64,000 nucleotides of DNA. Source: Lineus longissimus (Eukaryota > Nemertea > Pilidiophora > Heteronemertea > Lineidae). The position numbers and the translations under genes were made by a program. The notes below the pieces were generated by a model. The model made no database searches, had not been told where the DNA came from, and saw only the letters and a program-made list of their open reading frames with translations. Positions 50,916 through 63,000 of the stretch are shown one piece after another. Position 1 is the first letter of the stretch; every line of letters starts with the position of its first letter. The DNA lies in the NCBI RefSeq assembly GCF_910592395.1, contig NC_088309.1, positions 24,246,599-24,310,598 on the forward strand, in the 5' to 3' direction.

Positions 50916-52236
50916 ACTAGGAGGGCAGGGGGGAAATGAAAAAACATTTATCTCAAATTAAAAACATAATTTGTCAGACATGCCATCTTCCATCTCCCTA
51001 AGTAATCGACATCAAAATAACAAGCTGAGGCTTAAATTCGCACCCATTTAATTTTAAGTTATTCCCATTCCAAGAACAGTCAGCAATTACCTCCTTGAAC
51101 ATCTTCCATTGTGTTACCATTATTTCCCCTGAGGCATCACAATCGTTAATTTCTGAATAATTCAGCGTAAATTGAAATTTTAATCTGATCACGTCAAAGA
51201 CTGGAGGCTGGGGAGTGGGAGCAGTAAGCCATGAATACTGCCTCATTAGACATCAGGAGAGATGGTTTCGCAAGATATCAAGATGAGTGGTTGTAATGTT
51301 AGTTTTGCTGCATTGAATGGAAAATACAAACCCTAGAACATCATAAAGGTTGATGACTGACATACTTCTTCAGGTAGAAAGAAGAGTAAAATATACTCAG
51401 AAACAGGAATTTAAAAGGTATTAAAATGAAAGTTACTTTAAGGTCTCACACTTCCAACAATGTATTGTCAATCAGCAGAAGTTTAAGACAAAGTAAGATT
51501 TTGTTGACAAAGGATAAACTCTTCCAAGCCTTTGTCAATTATACCTCACAAATGTTTGTATGGTAATCTGATATTATGCCAGAGTAGAAAATACGGTCTT
51601 CCAGTCAGAAAACAGGAAGAAGGAAGGTGATAACATTAAAGTAAATTGCTTGAAGGTTTCACATTTCTAACAAAGGATCAGTATCGGTAAAAGCAGAAAA
51701 AGTAACCATTTGCTAACAAGGAACAGCCTCTTCTAGCACTTGGTCAATACAAGCCGAAAAACCGGCTGTAATCCAAGTTACAATGAAACGCTGTGAGCCC
51801 TGCGGCTTGATTTCCTGCTCAGGGAACTGTTCACTAATGCCAATGTTCGCAACAAAGCCGGGCATCACTTGCATTACGCCTCTAATGCTTCAACACAAAC
51901 CAAGCATTACTATTCATTGAGAGCCTTTTGTGCTGAGAGAGGGAATTATATCGGTGTCATTTTTATCACAAGACTGAGAGGCGAGACCTTTTTGAATAAT
52001 TTGCATCGTAGGATTTATCAAAGACTCTGAGGAGGGAATCAACACAAAAAGACCTCTTATATTTGTCATTCAAACTCCACCTATTACTACACCGGATTAA
52101 ATTTGGAGGGGGGGGGTCGTATTATAGGGAAAATTTGAACATTTTTAGACACTGAAACTTGTCTTATACAACTCCGGGTTGTTTAGATCCAGGCACTGAT
52201 AAGGCAAATGGTGGCTATGCGCTACTGTTGCCGGCG

Positions 52237-52250
52237 GTTTCCAAGGAGAC
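52237..52250. promoter_or_regulatory. partial RFX X-box-like motif
   Basis: GTTTCCAAGGAGAC has the two half-sites of an X-box with a 2-bp spacer, but the second half is imperfect. It lies 300 bp from the perfect site at 52540. Confidence 0.25.
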
Positions 52251-52539
52251 GCAAAAAAGGCACAAAGAACTGGTCAAAGGATATCTTCTCCATAACCATG
52301 ATTTGACATCCTCAGAAAAATGAGAAAAATATGTCTTTATGATGAGTTCATGGCTAGCCAGAGCAATCCCATATTGGCTTCATACATCGTCTGGTTATTA
52401 GTCACTCAGTCATTTGGGAGGAATTATTGGTAATTTGTTTAAAGATCGGAGGTACATTGTGTACCAATCAAGCATGCACTGATTGGAGATACTGGCATTT
52501 ATTGCATTAGAGATTAATAATCCCCTTGGTTATTTCTCT

Positions 52540-52552
52540 GTTGCCTGGCAAC
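52540..52552. promoter_or_regulatory. perfect RFX X-box GTTGCC-T-GGCAAC
   Basis: A 13-bp palindrome of two GTTGCC half-sites with a 1-bp spacer, matching the RFX consensus (GTNRCC-N0-3-RGYAAC). In animals such sites often mark promoters of ciliary genes. No adjacent coding exon is recognised. Confidence 0.45.
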
Positions 52553-53199
52553 CGATTACGAAATTCTTTGCAAAAATTATGAGTGTAATCAAATTTGTGA
52601 GCAAGAAAATGTTTTTCTGATGCTTTAATAATCTCTTGTCGAATAAAACTGTTTATTCAAAGATTAGAGTAATGAGTTACGGAGAGGTAACAAAGCAAAA
52701 CAGGCTGGTAAGCACTTCAAGCTTACCAGAACCAAATAATGTGTAGAACTGTCGCTAATATCATGTAGGTTATTCAGTTCTTCTTATGATGAAATTAGTT
52801 TAGTGCCAGAGGCAAGGCGGATAACACAATAACTTCAACTGCACCGCTCAGTCTTGTCAGAGAGCAGGTTACAGCTAACAGTAACAAGGTCCTGCAAGCA
52901 TTAGAAACATTTCCTAATGTTCCCTGCAAGTCTGAGAGATATTTTCCAAGGTTCCCTGCAAGAATGACATAAAAAAAATTAAATTTCAAAGCATCATAGT
53001 CGACTATCATCAACACTAAAATGAAAGGGGAAAAATCCATCAATCCAAACAGCAAAGGAGTAAAAAATCTAATCCATTTCATTATTCTTTAACCATCTAC
53101 ATGTGACAAAGAGAACTAAAAAAAGAGATTTGATTTTATAGTTGCTATCAGACACTCTCAGGAAATGGGGAGTTTAAAAATGGGCAGACTGAAAAATAG

Positions 53200-53600
53200 G
53201 TAAGGACTAAATCGGTCTGACCTTTCCTAGCATTTTTCATGGCCGAACCTTTTCCGGGAAAGAAAACTTTGACATCAGAAGCACCAATGCGATGAAAGGT
53301 AAAATACCTCAGGTGAGCTTGAGGCAAAAAGTCAGCTAAAGATTCAGTCACGTTAAAGATGGAAAATTAAGAGAAGGTTCACAATTAGGTGAGGGTGGTG
53401 ATGCGAACCATACTAGTAACTTGCAATAGCCTAACCTTTCAAAGCAAAGAAAACTTTGACAACTGAAGCTCCATGTCGTTGGAAAGTAAGCTTTAGGTAA
53501 AGAGACAAATAAAGACGTAGTCATGTTAGAAAATGATAAAAACAGGAACAAAATAGTAAGCTTATAAGCAGATGATATTGCCTCCGAGGAAAAGAAGGTT
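53200..53600 (+). repeat. diverged ~187-bp tandem duplication
   Basis: GACCTTTCC/AACCTTTC ... AAAGAAAACTTTGACA..(T)GAAGC.CCA starts at 53259 and 53446, 187 bp apart, with further matches downstream (AGTCACGTTA.A / AGTCATGTTAGA). The 97-codon minus frame across it has no domain. Confidence 0.5.
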
Positions 53601-56600
53601 GATACTACCTTTGACAGAAGATAATAAAAGGATTCGAGCATTCATACTGTTTCACTGAGAGTTTGTCTACGTTGTCTGCACATTTTGTAGAGAAAAACTT
53701 ACATTGTGTACACAACATCCTGGTCTTGCTCGGGTGAACTGTAGGATTCACACCAATACAAGACAAGGTTATCCAATAGAACTGTGCATTCTGTACACAT
53801 GCAACTACACATTATCATGGCAAAACCTTTCTGAAATTAGATGTCAAAACAGAAATCAGGTTCTGAATGCCTTTTGATATGACAACTCCACAGGAATAAT
53901 CTCCCTTTATCATCGAATGTGACAAATTTCCTAAGTTCTCTTTTCTAATGCTGCCTGCAGCATTGCAGATAAATATCAAACTAAAATTAGATGCTACCTT
54001 TGGAGATGATTTTAAATCGCAACTTCACTTTTTACCCTCCAAGATTAAAATTATGATCATTTCCTTCTCCTCTTACAGCTGTTTCACCAGACTTTTAAAA
54101 ATGGTATTACTGTTCAAACATCATTTTCGAAATAACCGTCTAGTCAGTCAAGTTGGCAAAGATAGCATTTTCAATGCATTTTGTGTACTTCACAATAAAA
54201 AGTCTTCATGTTTGTGAAAAGGGACAACAAAGGTTTGACCCTCATAACCCTATGTCTCCTATTGTCTACTGCCCACTGACTCATCTGGTGACTGATTCTG
54301 ACCACCAGATAAACATGTCATCATGAAAGAAACATCAAAGGATATCCGCATCATCCCCTGAATAAAGACGTTGGCCACAAAGGACATTATGCCTCTTTAT
54401 CATCACAAACATCGTACAGCCGTTTCATTATTGGCGGGCAGGCGGGCACATCCGAGCATTAAATATGGATCGTCTATGGTCAATTTGGGGAATTCATTGT
54501 GCATTATTGTAGAATCTCATCAGAGACCTTTATGGCTGATAGTGAAATGAGCATTGATGTTTTATTTCATGTATGTCATATATGTTGCTACAGCATAGCT
54601 GAACCTCTGACATAGAATTTTGAATTCTACTCGACTCACATGGAGTCAACAAACACAGAAGCCCTGAACACACAATACAACACTGCAGGCAGCCTTTTCA
54701 ACGTTTGCTAATGAACTCGATATCAACAAAGACGAAGTAAAATCTTCGTTGTAATTCACAGGAAAAATGTAAAGAAATTATCGTGAGACTGCTAGCTGCG
54801 TGATTCTCGAAATTGAACCAAAACACAAAAATAACCATACCCCTTGCGGCGGTTTTTCACTAATCTTGTCGAAGCGGTTTACAATCTGGCTGGTTATCAC
54901 TTCATGCCAACCTATCCTCGCGGTGTCCAGTTTTTAACACAGAACATGTCCGTTCTTTTATAGCCGCAATCTCGCCTCCGTACACTCACCACACAGACGT
55001 CGCCTTCTCATCTCACTCTCGAAAACGCTAGGCAGCTGTTCTTTTGTTATCTTTATGCATCATTTAGAAGACAAAAACATTTAATTTTGGAAGAAATCTG
55101 CCGCATGTACGACACGTGATGACACGTGATCGTTAACGAATCAGTTTAATATCGTCAGAAAGATGAGTGGCGCATTCGCAAGGTTTCACATTTTAGGAGA
55201 TGTGCACGCTGCATAGAGTACTCGGTGACTTGCTCACCCAGGGCATCAATTAGTTTCACAATTGTCGACACACCATAGAGGAGGGGATTCTCAGAGATTA
55301 AATAAAGACTGTGGCAGATTTGTGCAGTCGTCAGAAACTCTTACATGGTTGCCAGGCAGAGTCGCTTCTCTCCCTGCATTACATTTCGGCATTATCTGCA
55401 CTAAAGGGGCTGCTGCAGCCTGAAGGTACTCTGTTTGTTGCTTCCTGCCCAAGTTGCCTCTTCTGTGCATAAGACTTTAGAACACTATCTTCACTTACTG
55501 GTCTCTCGCAGTCTGAAGGCAAACTTGCTCCTTTCCTGTATTATCAATCTCGTCTAGCTGGGACACAGGCTGTCAAAGTCGCACACTGGAAACATCAGCG
55601 CCTGCCACATCGGAGGTCCAAAATGACATTCCGAGTTAATCCCGGTTTACCCATGTGACATAGAAGACTTCTCTCTCCGACAAGGTCTCAGTCTCCTCCT
55701 ACTTTGCATTACAAAATGCCTGATATAGTTGATACAGCTAATATCGTCCTAGTTGTCGCTCTCAACTCAGTTCTTTGATACGACAGCCTTAAAGAAAACT
55801 GCAGAATTTGTTGTGTCAGAACCAATCTTTTATTCATAGGCCACAATCAATCCAATTTATATTTAACCTGATCTGTACGTTTATCAACAGAAAATGCTCT
55901 AAACACACAAGGAGAACAGGTAATATATTTTAAATGTTTCTTCAAGAACAGAATTGACAGATACACTTTCATAACAACATCAAGATCATATTGCGTTTCG
56001 ACAAATGGCAAAAATTAGCCGCAGCCAGTAGCTGATGCAGCCTCCATTTCAATCTAAGTGTTGTCTGCTTCTCATACTAGCTACGAGCTAACAGTAGTTT
56101 CTCAATATAATGAAACCATTGTCAACTGTTCCCGGGTTCTGAAGGCTCTCGTTTCATCGGGTCAACACTCCATCAAGAAATGATGGCTTTATTTACTGAA
56201 AGCCATCAGGCGGCTGGTACAAGGAGACAAGTGTTTTATCTGTTTTTCTCGTCTTTTGTGAAATCTCTGCCGTGATATCGAGCAAAAGATAAGAGCTTTT
56301 CAGATAATGTCAATATTGTTTAATTAGGAAGCGTGATGTATCTATATGGTTAATGTGGCAAGCTCAAGATGACGTTTTCTATATTTTTTTAGCATATCCT
56401 TTTCTATGGAATGCTAACAGAAAGAGTTGGTATGCTATGCTTCAGTCATATAATGTTATTTCAGCAATAATTGGGGTTTATGTTCTGTTTGTATCTTATA
56501 TTGATGGAGGATATCTGGAAAAGTGTGGTGCAATGTCATAGCTAAAATACCCTTGGGGTAAGATTACGCCATTTGTACAAACTTCTTCATAATATCCAGA

Positions 56601-56680
56601 ATGCTAGTAGAAAAGAGTTTATGATTAATAACACAGCACAACCGTGTAATATTCTAACCAGAGGCCACAGGAGATAACAA
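53601..56680. other. non-coding stretch including a CpG-richer segment
   Basis: No gene is recognised. About 54830-55150 is richer in C, G and CpG than its surroundings (for example GCGGCGG and CTCGCGG) and contains a doubled E-box; it could be a promoter or first-exon region. A vague duplication lies at about 55360-55560 (GCAG.CTGAAGG ... TTGCT.C.TTCCTG). Confidence 0.4.
55111..55130. promoter_or_regulatory. doubled E-box (GACACGTGAT)2
   Basis: Two perfect 10-bp direct repeats, each with CACGTG, in a CpG-richer stretch. Two bHLH-zip sites spaced one helical turn apart would favour cooperative binding. No linked gene is recognised. Confidence 0.4.
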
Positions 56681-56685
56681 TCATC

Positions 56686-56960
56686 TAATGGTTGCAGAAA
56701 CCAGCTGAGGGGGAACGATACCACTTTATGGTAGCAGATACCAGCAGAGGGGGGGGGACATCTCATGGCAGCAGATACGAGCAGAGTGGGAATGTGACCA
56801 CTTCATGGCAGCAGATAAGAGCAGAGTTGGAATGTTAACACTACATGGCAGCAGATACGAGCAGCATGGGAATGTCAACAGCAAACACTTCAGGTGTCAG
56901 ATACTAGCAGAGCGGGAAATTGTTACTTCTTCATAGCAGCAGAGCAAGGAGGAACAATTA
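56686..56960 (+). repeat. 40-bp tandem array
   Basis: CATGGCAGCAGATA.GAGCAG...GGGAATGT units start at 56764, 56804 and 56844 (exactly 40 bp apart), with weaker copies at 56687, 56727 and after 56890. One copy contains a run of about 11 G residues near 56748. Confidence 0.75.
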
Positions 56961-57227
56961 ATGACTTATGCTTCTGACACAAGCTGAGGGAATGCATACC
57001 TTTCATTAGTTCCAAGGTACAAGCTGTTGCTACATGTAGATCCCACTCGCACGTTTTTTCTTTAACCCAATCAACAGGAATAATACCAGTTATATGTTAG
57101 CCTAGAATTTTTCTATCTAAGCATAGTCTTGGCTCAATACTCTTCCATCAAAGAAACAAGAACATCTAAATGTTCAGATATGGGGAAGTCTTCCCAACTA
57201 AAAAAATTCTTCAGCGCACAGCGCGAA
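56961..57227. other. short non-coding stretch
   Basis: Nothing recognised. Confidence 0.4.
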
Positions 57228-57870
57228 CAATCCAAGCTATCAGAAACCATCAAAGACCGCCTTCCTCCTTCTCTGGTAACGGTAACAAATCAAATAACAC
57301 ATGGAACCTACTGAGTCTGGCATGATTGAAGTATCTGAATCCAATTGAGGCTGAGTGGACTGAGATCATATGACGAATAAAAGGATCAGTTTTCCCGATG
57401 ATGTCAATGTTTTTCTGGCACAAGATTATGGTTTCTAGGTGCTGTGAAAGCAAATCTGAATGTCAGGTTTCTCACAAATCTTTCAATTGAGTGATTTAAT
57501 CAGAAAGATACTAGTAATCGGTAAACCCAGGATTTTCCTATCAAAGTTGAAAATATGTCTGTAAGATGATAACAAAGGCGAAAACATCAAATATCTTTCT
57601 ATCACTAGAGACATACAACATCAAATGTAAGACAAACTCCAAGCTATCAGAAAACATCAAAGACTGCCTTTCTCCACCGCTGCATGGTAGTGAATCAAAT
57701 AGCGCAGAGAACCCATTTCGAGTCTGGCGGTGATTGAAGTACCTGAATACAAATAAGGCTGAGTGCACTAAGATCATATGATTCATCAAAGAATCCATTT
57801 TCAGGTGATGCCAATGTTTTTTCGAACATAATATTCTGGTTTTTAGGTCCAATGAAGCCAATCTGATTCT
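57228..57870 (+). repeat. diverged two-copy direct duplication, 407 bp apart
   Basis: Segments 57232-57455 and 57639-57870 align along most of their length: CCAAGCTATCAGAAA.CATCA, GAGTCTGGC, TGATTGAAGTA.CTGAAT, GAGATCATATGA, TTTTCAGGTGATG-like sequence and so on. Overlapping minus-strand frames (67 and 122 codons) give related peptides such as FRYFNH in both copies. Shared descent of the DNA is enough to explain this, and the copies also differ by frame-shifting indels. Confidence 0.6.
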
Positions 57871-59714
57871 TTTGAGTACCGGTAGCATTATTTCATGAAA
57901 AGGATCCAATTCTCTTTTACTGTTTAAATCAATAACATAAGCCTTTCATTTTCTTTTCTACTGCAACCTGGGATGAACTCAAAATATCATGAAGAAATCC
58001 ATTCTTTAGAATTTGACCGACAGGAAAGTTAAGATATCACTTGCAAATCATACATGGACACAAATTTTCTCGGTTTATCTACTGTGAACTCCCAGTGCAT
58101 TAAAATTGATTTATCACAGTGACAGTCTTTAAAGTCAGCACTCATTAACACTCAGAGGTACCCCCATCCCCACTGAACAAATTAGCCATGTGATTCTGCT
58201 AAATATTACCGACCATCATCCCCCTGACCAAGGATACTTGGTACGTGATACAAATATAGAAGCCTGGTAAACTTGGCAGCCATTCCAAACTTGACACTCA
58301 GACAATCCATTCAAACTCCCAACGCCTGAGTAATGTCATCAAAACAGAGGTTTCCAATACAGCCTGACAAATCTCATTTCACAGCCGGAGGCATGAACAC
58401 CAAGAGCCAATAATGCAATTTCCTTTTTCAATATTCAATTTGAAGAATTCCACGGAATGACAAGTTGTCGTTGAACAAAGGAGCGTTCAGACTGCTGCTT
58501 GTATTACCAGGGGTTCATTGTTTTTAATTGGTCAGGTCGGGTGGATAAATGGAATGAATCATGGTGCAGATTGATTTGAATGGCTTGAATAAAATTCACA
58601 TCACTATTTGACTAGAGTAAAATTGAAATTTTCTGCTGATTTTGCAGATTTCACCGATACTGACAATGAAACTGTTGAAAGACTTCACAACTGGTTTTGA
58701 AACTCTTCAAATTTACCACCAAAGCCTAACAGTCTGAGAGCTTTCCGTTTTGGCAGATTATCAGTTATTGCAAAATAATGTTGGACTATATTTCTTTTTA
58801 AAAATATAATGTTACATGTTGGCAAAATTTATCCAGTGAAATCAGGTCAAACCTTCAACACAATCACTCTATTTACACTGGATTTCTGCAGTTAGGAAGA
58901 TAGGCCAGGGACATGCTTCTTTTTCAATTTGCCACTTTAGCATTTTAACAGATTATGCTGTATATTGTCACTTGAACTCAGGAACTGAACAATAACCATC
59001 AAGTGAGGACATTACCACTCAGTGTTCATTACGCCAGGGACTCATTAACATGATGACTATTGTTCTAAATTGTATATAACTTCATTAAGTATGATACATC
59101 ATTTAATCTGGTTGCCTTTGTCTGGTCACGAATTACACAGTTGCTGACTCATGATGACATGAAATGACAAAACAAAGTGAAATTCTGAACAAAAATAGAT
59201 TTCAATTTCATAAAATGTTCAATTTTCATTCAAGAATTTCATATTTCCTTGGTTGATAGTATTAGTAATACATTTATTGCTTAAACATAACCGCAAAATT
59301 TTAGTGATTTTTATTTTAGTAGATTTCAAAATTTCTCCCGGCTCTTTCCGATTAAAACCTGTTTTTGGCAACTTTAACCTTTGCACATCTAGGTTATTTG
59401 CAAAATCCATCAGAACGCACACGAAACTTAGCGGTCTACTGTATAACCGTGAATGATATTTTATATCATAAAATATTTCAATATTTCTACTTTAGATATA
59501 AGTGGTACAATAAGCTGTATTATTACTATCATAAACACTTACCTTTGGATGGCAACGGTAATCAATATCAATACACAATACTAAACAATTGTATGTTTTT
59601 ATATTGTCCTATTGATTATGTTACATGAAATGATGTTCTGAAATGTAACCAGTTACTGCCACCGAGAACATAAATTGAGCTGCTGAAACAAAAGTTCAAA
59701 CAAACACAAATGTC
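57871..59714. other. non-coding stretch, nothing recognised
   Basis: AT-rich with short frames only; no array or RNA gene recognised. Confidence 0.4.
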
Positions 59715-59716
59715 TT

Positions 59717-60080
59717 CCTCTTTTTGTGCTTATGTTCTTACAGAGGAGGCTGGGCAGAAAAGTAAAACATGTGTCACTCTTTATGAGTCTTTTTGTGCTT
59801 ATCCACTTGCAAAACAGATGAGGCTCGGCAAAATAGTAAAACATGAGTCACTCTTTATGAGTCTTTTTGTGCTTAATCCACTTGCAAAACAGATGAGGCT
59901 CGGCAGAGTAGTAAAACATGAGTCACTCTTTATGAGTCTTTTTGTGCTTATCCACTTGCAAAACAGATGAAGCTCGGCAGAATAGTAAAACATGTGTCAC
60001 TCTTTATGAGTCTTTTTGTGCTTATCCACTTGCAAAACAGATGAGGCTCGGCAGAAAGATAAAAACTTGTCACTCTTTCT
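59717..60080 (+). repeat. 74/75-bp tandem array, five copies
   Basis: TTTTTGTGCTT starts at 59721, 59790, 59864, 59939 and 60013 (steps of 69, 74, 75 and 74 bp). The middle three copies are nearly identical (GCAAAACAGATGA.GCTCGGC, AGTAAAACATG.GTCACTC, TTTATGAGTC). The outer copies are more diverged. The 60-100 codon frames through it on both strands are repeat-driven. Confidence 0.85.
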
Positions 60081-60084
60081 GCTC

Positions 60085-63000
60085 ATCGAGAATAAGAAAA
60101 CATCATCATACTTCAACAACTGATGTTCCCCAGACAAGCATCAATAGACACAAACAGAAAAGAGGTAAATATTCCTATTATTCCACTCAAGAAAGATTGA
60201 GAGTAATATCAAATCAGAACAAAGGCAACACCAAGGTCAGGTATGAATAATGGAGATGTGTAAAATAGCCCCCCTCCAGGCATGGCATCTTACACTATAT
60301 CATCAGGCACACTCAAGCTCTTACTCAGTTTTTTACATCTTAACATCACTCTACCAACAGCAACCATTACGATCATGCAAACGGATGCTATTGACTTTTC
60401 ACTTTCTTGCACAATTCAGATTGATGGTTCCTGTAAAAAAAGAGGCCAGCTGAGGGTAGAATGAAAAAAAAACAAGCTGTATTCCATGAGCTCTCCTGCC
60501 TAGTTAGTAGCGCTCACATTTCTCGTTGATTCTGACACCTGGTATTGTGTTGGGTAGATCAGACCCCTGACACCTAATACCCCTGTCATAACCGGTGGCA
60601 ATTGATACCCACATGCACATGAATCTTCACTGCCTCAAGGCAAGAAAGTAATATTATGCCAGACACAAAACTAGAATTGCTCGATGAATAATTATAGTAA
60701 TTAGGATATTATTTTTCATTTAATATGTTTCGTCTGATTGTCTGCTCATGTTGTCTATTATCATCATGGTTCAGAGTTGATTTTAAAGGCAAAAGTTGCT
60801 GATGAACATTGTCTACATCTCGTTTGGGGATGGGGGGGGGGGGGGGCTTATCACAGGTGCCTGCAACAAGATGAGACAGCACTGCAAAGTGGGATGACCA
60901 TCAAACCCAGCGATTACTGCTTTTACCTGCTAACAAGTGACATTTTGTCCCACATCGCAGGAAAATTATAGCATGTCTTTGCACCAAAAAAGATTGGTTT
61001 GGTGGGGCACTTAATTCATGATCAGCATCAATTTAATAGTTAATCTCAATGCCAATTTACTCATTACCTCAATGATATTGCAGGTAACCCGAGACCAAAA
61101 TGTTATTTTCACAAGAAAGAAATTAATCCTTACAGCTATTTAGGCCCATAAGAGAAATTTATGTCTGAGTATGCTCCATAATAACAAACACTGCGTTAAT
61201 GCTCCCAGTAAATTATACCAATTCACTCCCCAGACCATTCCAATCATGACTCCACCGCCCAGAAGCCGCAGCTGCTTGGAGTGCATTACTAAAGAACAAT
61301 TTATATGGATGGCAGCGGTGTTATCAACCATTGCGGTGGCTCTTATCGCCTCATCTTCTATAGATGGCCGAGCATTGGGAGGTCAGTTGGTATAATGTAT
61401 CATTCGCTTAGAGAGGCAAGGAATAAGAAAAAAAGTGGAACCCCGGTAACACAACCACTCAGGGTTAGGGTTAGCAGAAAGCTACTAGGCTAGAGGGGAT
61501 AGGAAGAGATACTTTTTCAAAGGGGGTGCCATTGCTGCCTTTTGGTATGGCTTGGCAACCTCTGCCCCTGACACCCGCTGATCCAGCACGGTGGCCCAAC
61601 AATCTCCTTATGATTGTTAGAAAGCCCTGGCTCAATGCAGCACCGGACAAGCATACACTTTTGAAGAAAACAAGGTGCATTTTGTCTCTTGTTGCCAACA
61701 CTGACTGAGCTGCTGAGTAGAAATGGCAGCCGCTTACAACACAAAACACAGTACACAGAAATCAGCTCATTGCCAGCCTACAGCTGCAGCATTCATTTCC
61801 ACAAGCAACCAAGCATTAAGTGAGTAAATTGACACTAAGGTAATACAATGAACTAGAGTAATGAGAGGTTAGAGCGGAATTGGATAAACAGAGTATCAGC
61901 CAATTGCCCAGGCCGACCTGGTGCAAATGGCAGTAATAGCTCATGATTATGGCTGATACTACCATCAGCAAATGAGGGATAACTGAATCTTTTTCACTCC
62001 TGACAAGTTCCGAGACAAATGCAGGGTCATTATAGCCAATAAGTAAAAAGCCCCAGCACGAATGCAAATCATTTGATGAAAGTTGACAAGCCCAAACTTG
62101 AATGCAAAATCTGACAACCATAAATATATTTGGTAAAGCTAAGGAGATCCAGGATAATGGGGCAAGGGGAGGGGTCACTAAAAATCAGTTGGGAACACCC
62201 GAGGTGGGGGTCATTTTAGAACCAGGTCATACACAACATGCACATGTAATTATCATTGATCAGATGATGTTAACTGAGGAAATGAGAATCAGATTCCCTG
62301 ACATCATGACCTTGCACTTCCTCTTTATACCATGGGGTTTTTGTTCAATATTAATACATGAATATCCAATAATCAAATTCAAGTGCATCTCAGTATGTAT
62401 AAAAATAATGGGGACATAGCATGATGTGGCTTCTACAAATGTGATCAATTCTATGCATTAACGCCACTGAGTTGCATGCGATCTATCACTATGCTGCATG
62501 TATCAAGTTGTCGAATATGTCATTATTATCAGTACATCTCTGGAGGGTTTGCTGGCGATTGCTTTCAGCGGGCATTCACAAGATGATACTGTCCGGGGGC
62601 AAGGAGTTCTCACAATAAAACAGATACTGACAACATAAAACATAAAGGAACAATTGAACATCAGCAGTACTAGCATGCTTGTTTGTATTTTGCTGCAACT
62701 AAAAGCATTTTAAGAAGCTTTCCAGACAAACCAACCAGAACAAGGAAACTTATTGACTCATTCGTTAAACATGTACTGCAGTCAACAAGAACTTAGGCAA
62801 AGCGGTTTAGATTTAATTTTCGAATACATTTTTTGAAGAATACTGCGGTTAAGGCCTATGTTTAAGTATAATCTAAATTCTTTCATCTCCTATCCATATA
62901 TTTTGATTGGTTCTAATCTGGTGCATTACCCTCTTATCCAGTGTAAGTAATGGCATATTTACAGCAATGGTATTTAGTGTGCTCGGCTTAGAGTTCTTAC

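Larger units (their letters stand above)
50916..53195. other. non-coding stretch with RFX-type sites
   Basis: No gene is recognised. Segments near 51355-51470 and 51565-51710 (GAAGA..., TTACTTTAAGGTCTCACA / TTGCTTGAAGGTTTCACA) look like an old duplication about 200 bp apart. A G9 run is at about 52108-52116. Two RFX-like motifs are listed separately. Confidence 0.4.

Noticed and set aside
59710-60250. Open frames of 64-102 codons on both strands
   Set aside because: Produced by the 74/75-bp array; the translations are simply the repeated unit.
61461-61474. AGGGTTAGGGTTAG telomere-like motif
   Set aside because: Only two TTAGGG-type units; too short to be an interstitial telomeric repeat.
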